Shown here: one piece after another, positions 1 to 11,424 of the stretch | How the letters are laid out: each line of letters begins with the position of its first letter | Position numbering within the stretch: position 1 is the first letter of the stretch | Assembly: GCF_017654505.1 (NCBI RefSeq) | Contig: NC_054548.1 | Coordinates: 37,755,545-37,819,544 of the forward strand | Length of the DNA stretch: 64,000 nucleotides | Direction: 5' to 3' | From: Polyodon spathula | Lineage: Eukaryota > Chordata > Actinopteri > Acipenseriformes > Polyodontidae | Position numbers and translations under genes: made by a program | The notes under the pieces: generated by a model | The model's database searches: none | Seen by the model: only the letters and a program-made list of their open reading frames with translations | What the model was told of the DNA's origin: nothing

Positions 1-1309
1 TATTGTAAATTGCAGCATTGCACCAATAAGATTTAAAATTGGAATTGATTGACTATTGTATATGAATTCTCATTCAAGTTGCTGCTTAAAAAATATAATA
101 TTACATTTACAACCTGACGTGTGTATTGACCATAACAATAAAGTATTGGTATGGATGTCTAGGTGTGTACCCATTAAATGTATTACATGAATAATGAAGA
201 CAGTATTAATAAAATATATATAATACAACCAACCATTGAGTCTCATATAGGTTTTTATCAGCGGACTGCAAAGAGCAGAGACTTATCAATTTACTGCTTA
301 TTCTTCAACATGATATAAAGCTTTTTCTTCAGTTTGACATAAGCTCTACACTGACTGTTAGAAAATCAATACTTAGTAGCTAACACTTGGTCCGATCTAG
401 TGGTCAGCCACTGTATGTTAACTGCCTTGGGGACAAAATAAAGAAAATGATAATGTTAGTAGAGGTGTGCTGATACCAGTATTTTCCTCATAATTACATT
501 TCAGAAGTATTACATAAATCAAAACACACCTACTTATCAATTTATTGAAAGCTGCCCTTCCCTCACCTTTACAAATGAGTACCAATCAATGTCAGTTATC
601 TTGTGCACATTAAGGGGTAGGTGTGCTAAGATCGGCCAGTCGCAGCGCAAACATACCGCAATTTGCATTGTCGTTGTGACACTTAGAAAAGTATACATTT
701 TTTCATATGTTCTAAGAGAAAATATGTTAATGAAAAGAGACACAATATGCTAATTTATATATTTGTTGCAGGAGTTGAGTTGTGGTTTGCTGCAGAAGAG
801 GGTCCCTGAAGGATAATGTTTATACATGCAAATGTAAAGAATCAAAACAACATTGTTTTTGTTAGGAGGTGTAAAAATAAATACAATAAAATCGTACACA
901 CCTACATTTATAATGCTCAGTGTATTTTAAGTAGTAAAGTAGTAAAATCAAATGAACAACACCTAGCACACTTTATTTTTACTTTTGCCTGTAGGCTACC
1001 AGTATGGTAACACAAAATAAATCATGCTGCTGCATTGTGCACATTGGTGTACAATACAAATACAATAATATTTAAATTGAAACTAAATGATTTTAGCAGT
1101 TAAAAAAAAAAAAAAAAAAAAATAGATTATTATTAACTTGACAGCCTAGGCAATTAACACAATTTTTTTTTTGTATTTACATGAGGATATAATCAATTCT
1201 AGTGAATATACAAATTTCAAAGGACATGCAACAAATTTTGCATTATACCACTAATTTGTATTATCATTAGTAGCCTATAAGCCAAATGTATGCTGTCAGT
1301 TTTTATTTA
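1..1309. other. AT-rich sequence, no gene seen
   Basis: No frame of convincing coding quality is present on either strand; the open frames are below 70 codons and AT-driven. A poly(A) run lies near 1102-1122 and could be the tail of an unrecognised retroposon. I see no RNA gene. Confidence 0.6.
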
Positions 1310-1525
1310 AGTTAGTCAGGGTGCAGTGCTAAATTGTGCACAATTCCAAACCACCTGCACATTAATATTAATATAGGTTTCCTATTCATCCCCCCACCGT
1401 GGGAGTCCGTAGCAAAGTTCAGCCTCTTTGCACAGCCTGGACGTGAACTGGCGCCGTCCAAGCTGTGTGACTCATCCTGCACTCCCAGCGGCAGCACTTT
1501 AACTGGTTAAGCCACTCGGGGACCC
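1310..1525 (-). repeat. tRNA-derived SINE-like element
   Basis: Read on the minus strand, the block begins GGGTCCCCGAGTGGCTTAAC, which resembles the 5' end of a tRNA with an A box (TGGCTTAACCAGTT). About 60 nt later AGTTCACGTCC is a degenerate B box (compare GGTTCGANTCC). It is GC-rich against an AT-rich background, as expected of a SINE head. The B box has about three mismatches and no intact tRNA fold was found, so this is a SINE relic rather than a tRNA gene. The 3' limit is uncertain. Confidence 0.5.
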
Positions 1526-2974
1526 TTTTCTCAAATGATTCTTACACAATAAATAGGTGTGATGTATTGTTGGTATGATTACATGTTCCCTAAGCAATCT
1601 GTAGGGAAATGGAAATAGGATCTGTAATTTTAAAAGTCAAAATATTTTAAAATAGCAACAAAATCCTTGAAACAAATAACAATAAATGTAAATCTAAGAC
1701 ATAATTGTAAACCCCATCTTTTCAGCCACTATCATTTACAGTAGATAGATGCCTGCTATATATTTAGAAGGGCTTTTTTAAACAATCATTCTAGTGGCTG
1801 TTTAGTTTCAAACAGCCTAATCCAATTTAATATACAAAAAGCGATCTTCATTAAGTATCTTCATACACAAAAAATATTTTTCGTCATATAATTTTAATAC
1901 CCTACAAAGTGGACCTTACCTGCTAGATTATGCACCCTGTGTTTTGCTAAGTGCCTTTAGCCCAGGATGCGTAACTGTCAATCTAGTCAATTATCTGTCA
2001 GGAAATGCCACTGCTTCAGATATTAATGCTTAATATTTTTATAGGTGCTGGTATATTCCAATTTCAGCATATATCGGGTGTAGGATTTAACTTCCTAATT
2101 AAAAACTCATCGACGACGCCATAAGTTCTCTCACCAAAAATATATATATATATATTTATATATATATTATCTTTATATATCCTGAACCACAATTATATAT
2201 ATTTATCCTATAATATATATATATATATATGGTTTAAATACTACCAAATTATGTATTCAATTATCTCATTTTTAAGTAAGGGCATTGCAACTTTCGTCCC
2301 TTGTGGTTTCTTCATGGATTTTTTTTTTTTTTTTTTTTTTTATGTTACCCACTTACACCCATCACATATCCCCAATTTAATGAAGTCATGAAGTGCTTAC
2401 AAAGCTATTGATTGTCAGTGTGCTTGGGTCTGTTTATCAGCTGAAGAAAGTGGGATACAGGTAGAATGCTTGTCAAAGACACGACAAGACAGGGCTGCAA
2501 TAACCTTGACTTGAACACAGAATCAGCATGATCAGAGTCAGTGCAAATTTCAAGCACACTCCCTGACAATAAATAAATGGAGGTGCCAAGTATCATTTCA
2601 ATCATCTTCAATAATGACCTTGAATGCATGCAAATGTGAAATGTACTCATTGGGAACCCCCACAGCAACTGTATTCTTTAGCTGGGAAATGAAAAGGAGC
2701 TTTGCACCTAAACAGGAATTACACACCATTGTACATTAGTGAAGGGTGATGACCCAGCTCAGCTTACTTCCCGGTAATGATATATAATGATGGCTATAGG
2801 ACCACCTGGTCTATTAGTATGGTAATCTAAACATTCACCGAATATGACATATTACGGCATACTGTAGGTTAGAATGAATATTCTGCAAAACAAATGTTTT
2901 AACTTTAATTAACCTTTTCATTGCCACACATGCAGAACATTTGCATTCTTGCTGTGCCATGATAAAAATAGCAC
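1526..2974. other. AT-rich sequence with simple repeats
   Basis: Apart from the TA-rich and poly(T) tract described separately, I see no gene or recognisable repeat here. The longest frame (about 87 codons, minus strand, 2405-2668) has no recognisable domain. Confidence 0.5.
2139..2341. repeat. TA-rich tract and poly(T) run
   Basis: Interrupted TA dinucleotide runs occupy 2139-2232, and a run of about 23 T lies near 2319-2341. These are simple sequence repeats with no further structure. Confidence 0.9.
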
Positions 2975-3772
2975 TGTGGCAAAGTGGCAATTAGGAGCCG
3001 GTGTATAGCAGGTGTGGTGCTGGTGCAGTAATCCAAAGAACAAATAGACAACAAAGTACGGGTGAAATGGATTGTTTTATTAGTTTTATAATCCAATGGT
3101 CTGATGACTAGCCATTAAATAATAAAGAACTTTGCAATACACAACAATGAGTATTGCACAGTGAAAAACAGGGTTGCAGTCCCATAAATAACAAGCACAG
3201 TACTTGACACACACAATTAGACACACACACGATGACAAAGTCCAAAGTGAGTCCTCTCAGTGCTTGTGGTGCAGTACAATTAGTGATAACAATGTTAATC
3301 TTGACTGTAGTGCAGTGTTGATCCATTTTTGTGCTGGCCCTTGGCGACAGCTCCGGATTCATGTTTAGCTGTCTAGTGAGACAAGCAAGACAATTACTAA
3401 CCACACGAAAAACAAACACTTACAAATTCTTCAAGTACGCTTTTCTCTGTGTCTCACACGGTCCTTCCAGTTTATAACCCAAAACCAAGGGAAGGAAAAG
3501 ATTTACGATTCTCCGGCCCCTTTATGCTATCACGCATGACCCCTTTGTAAGTGATTGCAGCTGTCTTTATTGCCTGCAGCTGCTACCTTGTTTACCCTCC
3601 GGGTCAATACATTCCTGCAATGGAGTCTAGCCTTCTTCCAGGCTGATCGACTCCCCGACCCAGGAGATGAACTGTCAGGCCAGCCCGTCCAAAGACTTCC
3701 CTTTTTACTACTTAGCACCTTCACAGGTCGGGAGGGATATTTATAAACAGAACTCATTATATTTCTGTCACA
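2975..3772 (-). mobile_element. Solo LTR of an LTR retrotransposon
   Basis: Read on the minus strand, this 798-bp block starts TGTGACAG and ends TTTGCCACA, giving the canonical TG...CA ends. It has an ATAAAG-type box near 3520 (GCATAAAGGGG on the minus strand) and a polyadenylation hexamer near 3075 (AATAAA in AAACTAATAAAACAATCC). It is flanked on the plus strand by AGCAC (left) and GGCAC (right), so GCAC is a probable 4-bp target duplication. No internal retroviral sequence adjoins, hence solo LTR. A 5'-truncated relative lies at 18977-19456. The short frames inside are chance frames. Confidence 0.8.
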
Positions 3773-4460
3773 GGCACTTTTAAATGTTTCTATTAAAATG
3801 TTTAGTAAAACATTTCAAAAGTACACAGCATCAAACTGTTAATTTAATCAAAAAATCTGGAGCAGTGATAACAAAATATTCAGATGAGAAATCTGAAGTC
3901 TGTAGCAACTGGAGAGTTTATGAGTTTCAAGAATAACGCTGTCAAATCCCATTCACATGCACATACAGTAGTGTTCAAAAACAACAAATGATTTACAGTG
4001 AGACTAAGGGTGGGGATTGTTTTGCCAATTTTTCCACACGCAGACCTCTTACTTACTAAATACCCTGGTATCTCTGAATAGATAATTGTCTGCTCTTTCA
4101 GATATGCTAAATATTTTAATGAGCAAGGCATCTCACAAGTAGCATGGTACCACAAAATGTTCTCCTTTTGCTAGGAAAGCAGTACAACTGGGGATGGGGA
4201 GTTTGTTGCTAGATACCTTCACTCAGACTACTTTCTCGCTAAATATCTTGGTATCACTGAATACAAAATTGTCTCCTCTTTTAACATGCAAGAGATTTTA
4301 ATGAACCGTCTGTCCCACAAGTGCTGTGGCACCCCAAATATGTTCCAATTATTGCTAATAATGAAAAGCTGGGTATGACATTTTCTCATTTTACCATCAA
4401 AAATAGGTTTCTGGCTAGGGACTGCCAAGGACAACATTACATTGAATATTGTTCCAGTCC

Positions 4461-4651
4461 ATGGTGTCAGTAGATGTCACTGTGACTAGGCTGTGACAGA
4501 CTAGTGCTGTAGGGATATATGCAGAAGGAGTAGTGTAAAGCAGAGCAGTTCTACATAGTAAGGAGTAAGAGCAGGTACTGCGTGTGCTAGCTTCTTGTTG
4601 AATAAACCTTTTGTACTTTACCAGCGTGTCTTGATTGCCTACAACACAACA
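4461..4651 (+). repeat. Left LTR of the Gypsy-type element
   Basis: It shares with the right LTR the block GGGATATATGCAGAAGGAG, an AATAAA signal (TTGAATAAACC near 4600) and the end CCTACAACACAACA. Relative to the right copy it lacks part of the first 30 bp and carries about 11 extra bases (GTGACAGACTA region near 4492). Confidence 0.8.
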
Positions 4652-4653
4652 TA

Positions 4654-5241
4654 TTGGCGACGAGGATATCTCTTCTTACCCTGAATCCGTCTACTGCCTT
4701 TCTTCAAAGCTCGGGTGAGCTTACGATATCTTTTATGGCTTGTATTAAAGTATTTGAAAACTACGTCCTGGCAATTGATGATAAGAACCTTTTGGAGGCC
4801 CGAAAATGTGCACTGCTAATACACTGCCTTGGTGCAGAAGGTCAGCGTATATTCTACACCCTTCCTTTGGCAGATGATAATTACGATATTGCTTGTATGG
4901 CATTAAATAATTTTTCGTACCTAAAATAAATGTGGTTGCAGAAAGCTACAAATTTCGCCAGCGTGGACAGAAACAGCATGAATCTACAGAACAGTACATT
5001 GCTTCTTTATGGGAGTTAGTTGTAAGATGTGAGTTCGGAAACATGGTGGATGAAATGATCCGAGATCAGCCTGTGGAGAAAACTACTTCTACTCGCATCA
5101 GGGAACGCTTACTGTTGGAATCAGACCATGACACCACAGAAGGCCATAAAGTTAGCCTGCCAGATCGAGTCAGCCTTGGCAGAAGCGAAAACTATGGGCC
5201 AAGGAACTTGAACTGCTGTGCAAGCCGTACACCCTGTGCAG
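4654..5241 (+). pseudogene. gag remnant of Gypsy-type element
   Basis: The first open part (4654-4929) reads through the leader. It contains a gag-like helical stretch (FMACIKVFENYVLAI, then LLEARKCALLIHCLG), as in the capsid region of Ty3/Gypsy gag. It then breaks: the continuation (KINVVAESYKFRQRG...STEQYIASLWELVVRCEFG) lies in another frame from about 4922, so a frameshift is needed near 4920. A further frame change is suggested near 5140-5160, where a more gag-like reading (QIESALAEAKTMG) is in yet another frame. No start codon context or zinc knuckle is clear. Full-length gag would be longer. It is a broken, non-functional fragment; the clade within Gypsy is not resolved. Confidence 0.7.
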
Positions 5242-5261
5242 ATGCGGGAAACTGAGCAGAC

Positions 5262-5400
5262 GTGGGAAAAACCAAGACACTACAAGGAGCACTACAAAAG
5301 CAATGTAAAGGCGATTCAAAGTTTACAGCGCCTCTCAAGATCATTGAGAAAAAGGGACCGTACACCCACAAACTTTCGGATGGACGAATTTGGAATGCTA
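5262..5400 (+). pseudogene. Integrase C-terminal (GPY/F) remnant of Gypsy-type element
   Basis: The frame contains FTAPLKIIEKKGPYTHKLSD followed by GRIWNATYL, matching the GPY/F module found at the C-terminus of Ty3/Gypsy integrases (Gly-Pro-Tyr, then a Leu-Ser-Asp-Gly turn and Trp-Asn). It follows the gag fragment within about 20 bp, so most of pol has been removed by one internal deletion. The frame continues open to 5576 but the last part is probably 3' non-coding sequence. It has no catalytic integrase core. Confidence 0.75.
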
Positions 5401-5721
5401 CCTACCTTTCACCTGCTTGCCAAGGGAGAAACAGAGACATATCTGATCACCTACCTGTTACGGATGATTTTGCCTTACCATCGCCAGTGCGAGAGACACC
5501 AGTTGAGATTGCTCCTGACATACGTGTTGCCAGAATCAGACACAAGCCTGCATGGACTGAAGACTATGTAATGTAAAAAAACAAAAGTAATAATATTTGA
5601 TTAATAAATACTTGTTTATTTATTTACAAATTACATAATGCTAACTTGATATAATTTGGTTTGCTTCATATTTCTACCGTGAAACAAGTAATGCTTTAAT
5701 AAAAAAAAAAAAAAGGGAATA

Positions 5722-5919
5722 TGTGGTGTCCTACCTTAAAAAGAGTCAGTAGATGTTGCTGTGACTGGGCTTGTGCTGTAGGGATATATGCAGAAGGAGT
5801 AGTGTAAAGCAGAGCAGTTCTACATAGTACGAGTAAGAGCAGGTACTGCATGTGCTAGCTTCTTGTTAAATAAACCTGTTATACTTTACCAGCGTGTCTT
5901 GATTGCCTACAACACAACA
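5722..5919 (+). repeat. Right LTR of the Gypsy-type element
   Basis: It starts TGTGGTGTCC directly after the purine tract and ends ACAACACAACA directly before CAGTCC. An AATAAA signal lies near 5868 (TTAAATAAACC). It differs from the left LTR by several substitutions and indels, so the insertion is not recent. Confidence 0.8.
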
Positions 5920-6339
5920 CAGTCCTGACAGTCACCACTCAGGAAAATATTTTTGGGGGAAAAATACATTAGGAGTTAGTAAATTAATTATATTTCAGGT
6001 ACCACTGAATTTGTGAGACAGATTGCTAATTAAAATCCTTAGCAATTATTTATTCAGGGACACCAAAATATTTAGTGAGAAAGAAATAGTATCTAGCAAT
6101 AAACTCCCCATCCCCAGTTGTACTGCTTTCCTAGGAAAAGGAGAACATTTTGTGGTACCATTCTACTTGTGAGATGTCTTGCTCATTAAAATATTTAGCA
6201 TATCTGAAAGAGCAGACAATTATCTATTCAGAGATACCAGGGTATTTAGTAAGTAAGAGGTCTGAGTGGGCAAAACAACTGCCACCCCTAATCCTGCTTT
6301 AAATGTGTTGTTTCCACACTTTTGAACATCAATGTATGT

Positions 6340-9300
6340 ATAAAACTAATGATAGAAAGGATTTATAATGTGTGGTGTTCATTTAATAAATGTATACTTA
6401 ACATTTTTGTAGTTTGGAAAATAATGTAATGAGTCATTATAGTTACCAGGCACAGCACAAAACTGCAACTTTATTAAGGTTTTTTCAGCAAATTCTTGTT
6501 GAGTTAAAAAAAAAAACATATAGGACAAATAATACACCACAGAGAAGCCATTACATTGATTTCAGGAAAAGGAAAGGATCCTTTCTGAAAGGTTTTAAAG
6601 GAAAGGGATAGCTCCAGGTTTCTAATTAAACCCTTGATGAAACTCAATTCAATATGGCTTCCTTAACAATGGAAGCGACCCTGTTGAACCCTAAAACATG
6701 TCCATGTGAAAAACAAATCTTCTGCTGGGTGACCTCAGTCACTTGGAGAGCCCTTACTGCCTGGTGCAATCCACTCTAGACAGTGGAAGCATTGACTTAA
6801 GAGAAGGGTCTGTAGGAGCTAACTAAGGGTGTGATTTCTAGAATACAAAAACCTCAATTTACATTAAATAAACCAAAAAAATAAAATAAATACATCCTAA
6901 TTACCTTTAGTCTCCCGGTGCAAATACAACTAGCATGAGTATTGCTTGTCAAGAAGCTGACCTCCATGATGGTTTTTACTTGGTATTTTACATAAGCATC
7001 AGATTAATCTATTGTAATTATTAAAAACAAGCAAGCTGGACAGGTCTTCTATCTTTGGTGTTGATAAGCCAATAATCAGAAGCTTATTTGCATGAAACAC
7101 AAGTATAGCTAATGACTTACTCTGATAGGGGAGTGATGCAGTATGTGTGTCTGGTAATACAGAAATTGCTATTAAAGAACTTAAAATACCTCTGAAAAGC
7201 CCATATTTTACTTCATTATAACAAAAGGTTAAGAATCTATAGACAACACACTAAGATGCAAAGAGTAAATACAAAAAACAACCACAAAGCTTACAAGAAC
7301 GTTCAGACTGAACAAGTCTAAGATTGTTAATCTGTATGTATATGTCAAATTTGGTATTTTGCAAGATATTTTTTTCATAGAAAAAATGATTACATGATAG
7401 AGTGGGCTCCAAAAATACTGCTTCGAGCTTCAGACTCAAATTCTGTAATACTTAAGTGCCAGAATGTACTGCGAAGTACCTTTATGTCTGGGTTTTAGCA
7501 AGCACTATTACAAATTGAGTTTATTTTTAGCAATTCTTTTTTTTTCCTTGAAAATTGACCTGAAATTGAAATTGAAATTTGCAAACCATTTCCAGCTAGA
7601 GTGGGTCCTGTAGAAGAGAACTGGGGACCAGTGTGAATACTGTGAATACTGGAAGACAACCGTCAAGTTGATTGTTCTACAGATCCAGGCAAAATAGAGA
7701 CCAATAAAAAAAAAAAAATAACACAAAAAAATGTTGACCTTTTCAAAACTAAATATAGTTAAAAAACTGAATTTTGGTAAAAAGACTGCTACAATGCTTG
7801 CTAAAACAACAGTATTTTTGATTGTGTATAATATTGCTAGTTGTTGCAATATATTTAATAATACTTAATATAATATTTAGTAATACTGATGAATACTATG
7901 AATATTATTAAGGAAATCCCCACTTGAATAGTTACAAAATTAGCCACTTGTCTGACGCAACCAAGAGTGAGCGAGAAACCACTCTTAGCATGATTACAGG
8001 TAGCCATGGAACACTTATAATTGCACATTACACTGTGCCTGGATCAGTAGCTTAGAACAGAAGAGGATATAGCCTTCAGCTTTAACTGTGATTGATTGCC
8101 TACTCGGTTTCAAGTAATTTCTAACAGTTACCTCTGCTAATGACAGAAGATGATTCAAAGAAGGGTATCGTTTGTTTTGCAGAAGGAAGGATAAAATGAA
8201 ACATATTGTTCTAAAAAAAATCTCATCTTTTACATTGTATAATAAGGTTTTTAATTGGACGTTCTTTCAAGTTGTCTGTTTTAGTAGGATTTGTTCACTT
8301 TGATAGATTACATCCAGCGTTTCAAATATTTTGTCCTTAGTTCCAATAGGAAACAGATTTTCAATGAAAATGATTTAAGAAAAAAAATAAACATTCCATT
8401 GAGAACAACTACTGTATGAATTAAATAAAAAAAAAAAAAAACACAACACATATGTTTCTATTTTGCAACCACTACTTTTAAAGTAACACAGTGATTCATT
8501 TAGTGAATCTGGTCCCAGAATATGATTATTGGTTCAACTAAACATAGTTTCAGTCTGTGATGCCCCTGCAAGGTACAGTGCTTTGTAAAGGTATCATAAT
8601 TGGATCAGTGTTTTTTGCTACTGAAATGATGCCATATTCTGAAACAATTAACCCTATCATTGTCACAATTCCCATGTATTTGTTTTCTCTTTTATTTAAC
8701 AATATTTAAAGGCAAATAAAACAAGTTTGTTAAGCCTAAAATATCCAGAGGTCTAATGACTGTTTAGGTATTTTTTGACACAGAAAACTTAATTTAATTC
8801 ACTATGAAACCATTATTTACCAGATGCACTGGGTTTTTTGTTTCTGAAGTGCGGTATAAACATAAATATTGAGTGACTGTATAAAGTATATTCACTTGTA
8901 AAATTGCTCACTTTGTAAGCAGTTTTAACTTGCTTGACTAGCAGTGGACTTTGAAATTAATACTATTTAGACACACAAATCTTTGCCTATTAATAATATT
9001 TTTGCTACATTTTGAGAAAATGTAAATAGAAGAAAAAGCTTTACATTAAATATGAACACATCTTTTTCAGGCCCTTTGTAGAAAATGCAATGACAGAGAG
9101 GAATAGAAAAAAAAAACAGTTATAAAACTAGTAAGAATTCACTCAGACCAATAATTTCACTTCACCTTCAACTGACTTTGTTTTTTTTTCTTGTTTCATG
9201 CATTTTCAAAAAATTGGCCTTTGCAAATACAACAGATATTAAACATAATAAAATGGCCTTCAGCTCTTTAAATTTTCATGTGATACCATGATGTCAACCC

Positions 9301-10617
9301 TATATTCTGTGTATGAGACAGATATCTGTTCCCAATCAATTAAACTAGCAGAACAAGACCTTCCATTTCCAGTTCTGTTATACACACCACAGTGCAAGAA
9401 CAGTAAAACGCATTAATTCAGGCTAAGCTTTGTGTGGTGTAGTTATTGCAAGTCGCTGTTGATGTGAGCTTTGAGCCACAAATAAGTAATGTTCTTCTGT
9501 CTTAATTTGCTGTGTTTATTGCACAGTTAAGCCATATTAAGAATATGGTTAAATCAAATTACCTTGTTAGAATGTGAGTGATGAATTCTATACAGGTTGT
9601 CATGGCAACTGGTATAGTACATGGGTTCAAAGACAAAACACAGATGAAGGCTAGTTGAAATGCATATGGTGCTATTTCATAGATGCCAGCTTTCCAGGAG
9701 ACAAAATCAGTAAATGAGTAAGTGGCTATGATTCTGGAACTGTGATAATTTAGCCAGTTAATTAATTGGTAGCTGGGAAGTCCCCTGGGTAAACAAATGG
9801 TAGAGGAAGCAAGAAGGCTGTTTGCAAGTGTAAGCAAGTTTTGTTTATGGATGGGTGGGTGGTGGGGCACCTTTAGCTATTGTTGTAAAAGTATACATTT
9901 TGACAACAATTTGTGAGATTTTATATAATGTGATTGGATTGCTTGGAATTCAGTGATACAACTACAGAAGGTTCAGTAGCAGGAATAACCCCCCCCCCCC
10001 CCAAAAAAAAAGCCCCAATGCCACAGAGAACTACAGTGTATTTCAAAACAGAGGACAGACAAACTACTAAAGTGACATTCATGATTTAAACTAACATAAT
10101 ATAACTGTAATTCCATACACTGGAACCAGGAACTGTTACCCATGCTACATCATTGACTCAGGAATGGTGCTGAAGCATGAAGGGGAGAGGTCAAGGTCTT
10201 ATATTAGTTAGCATAAATAATGGAAGATCTCAAGCCTACTAGCACTGCTAAACCGAATTGCCAGTGAGGCAGGGAATGGGAGCTTGGTCCAATCCCTAGT
10301 ATGTGACATCACACTCCAAGAATGAGTTTTAAGTGAAAGTTTGATCTAATTTTGCACCTGTGAGATATGATAAGATTATGGTAAAACACAACTACACCCA
10401 GTTCTGCATGAAAGACACTGAAAGGACATTGGTTAATACAACCAGTTAAAGTCAATGTCTACACCTAAAACATATTAGACAGTGGAGCTCTGCCACCGCC
10501 CCCATGGTTCACTTAGTCAAGTAGTACGGTGTGAAGTTATCCAAGAGTAGTTCTAAATTCATATAACGCAATTAACGTAGGCTTCATTGACCCCTAGTGG
10601 ACGCTAAATATATTATC
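6340..10617. other. Intergenic or intronic sequence, no gene seen
   Basis: The sequence is AT-rich and mostly unique-looking. Open frames (for example minus strand 7508-7849 and 9559-9870) show no recognisable domain. A near-perfect palindromic X-box-like site lies at 9596-9609 and a homopolymer C then A run near 9990-10010. A sequence at about 8574 (TACAGTGCTTTGTAAAGGTA) resembles a Tc1-type terminus but has no partner. Confidence 0.5.
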
Positions 10618-11424
10618 AATCAGTGCATTTACATGAGCATAAGAATTCCGATATTTTTCGGAAAACTAATTCCGACATCAAGTCAGTTTTCGGAAAATGT
10701 ATCGGAATATTCCGAAAGTCAGTTTTCAGAAAACAGCACCTAGAAATTTCTGAATAAATTCCGAAAACTAACAAAATGTATATCATGTAAACACACTTTT
10801 CGGAAAATGTATTGAAATAGCATACTGCGCATGTGCACACTTTGATCCTTTTCTCCTGCACGTGGTTCAGAAAACTGAGAAAATAATAATAATCTGTAGT
10901 CAGTCTGCATGCATCTACTTGTGTAGTTAGTTTTGTTACATTTGTTAAAGTCTGTATATATTTGTTAAGCCCATAGTGAAGCAGCAAATGTTTTCCAGCT
11001 TTAAAATGACATGAGAATTTAAAATAATGTCTGCAAAAGAAACTGGTAATATAGAACAGGATGTGCTGTTGGAAAGGCTGATTGCACATTGTGGGGAATC
11101 TGAATAGAGGTATAGTATAGTTATCTTTGAATTTAAGACCTGACACTTTGATAAAGCACTTGAGTTATTGGATTGGTCTCCATTCAATCGCAGAAATGTC
11201 CAGTCTTCAAATTGTACTTAGGCTACTACAATACTTTGCATGCAAAAATATCCTGTGTTTTCCGGAAACTTCAATCCATGTATACAGTTGAATTCTAATT
11301 AGATTTTCTATCGTTAATCGCGTAAACACAGAAAAGTGACGTTTTAAGAAAATGAGTTTTCTGATTCAGTTTTCAGAAAACATTAGTTTTCTGAAAACGC
11401 TTTGTCATGTAAACATAGTGATTG
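10618..11424. mobile_element. Non-autonomous inverted-repeat DNA element
   Basis: The left end AATCAGTGCATTTACATGA and the inverted right end AATCACTATGTTTACATGA form imperfect terminal inverted repeats. The subterminal regions are crowded with short palindromes of the type TTTTCGGAAAA or TTTTCTGAAAA, many on each side. The 0.8 kb interior has no transposase; the open frame 10616-11146 on the minus strand is not recognisable. I see no clear target duplication, so the superfamily is not assigned. Confidence 0.65.

Larger units (their letters stand above)
4461..5919 (+). mobile_element. Internally deleted Gypsy-type LTR retrotransposon
   Basis: Two related LTRs (about 4461-4651 and 5722-5919) bracket a 1.07 kb interior. 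Directly after the left LTR is ATATTGGCGACGAGGAT, the leader typical of some Ty3/Gypsy families. A purine tract (poly-A then GGGAA) stands directly before the right LTR. The interior holds a gag fragment and then the C-terminal end of integrase. Protease, reverse transcriptase and RNase H are missing. CAGTCC flanks the element at 4455-4460 and 5920-5925, a probable target duplication. The element is dead and nested in a palindrome. Confidence 0.85.
3961..6339. repeat. Long imperfect palindrome (foldback element)
   Basis: The left arm (3961 to about 4445) is the diverged reverse complement of the right arm (about 5930-6339). For example CAGACCTCTTACTTACTAAA (4042) matches inverted sequence ending in AGAGGTCTGAG (6265), and TACAACTGGGGATGGGGAG (4183) matches CTCCCCATCCCCAGTTGTA (6104). 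Within each arm there are two diverged tandem units of roughly 200 bp, both containing a GGTATC-CTGAATA motif. The arms are interrupted near the centre by a Gypsy-type element at 4461-5919. This fits a foldback-type transposon or a host inverted duplication. No transposase is visible. Confidence 0.8.

Noticed and set aside
8574..8620. Sequence resembling a fish Tc1-type terminus (TACAGTGCTTTGTAAAGGTA)
   Set aside because: No inverted partner and no transposase remnant were found nearby, and the similarity covers only about 20 bases.
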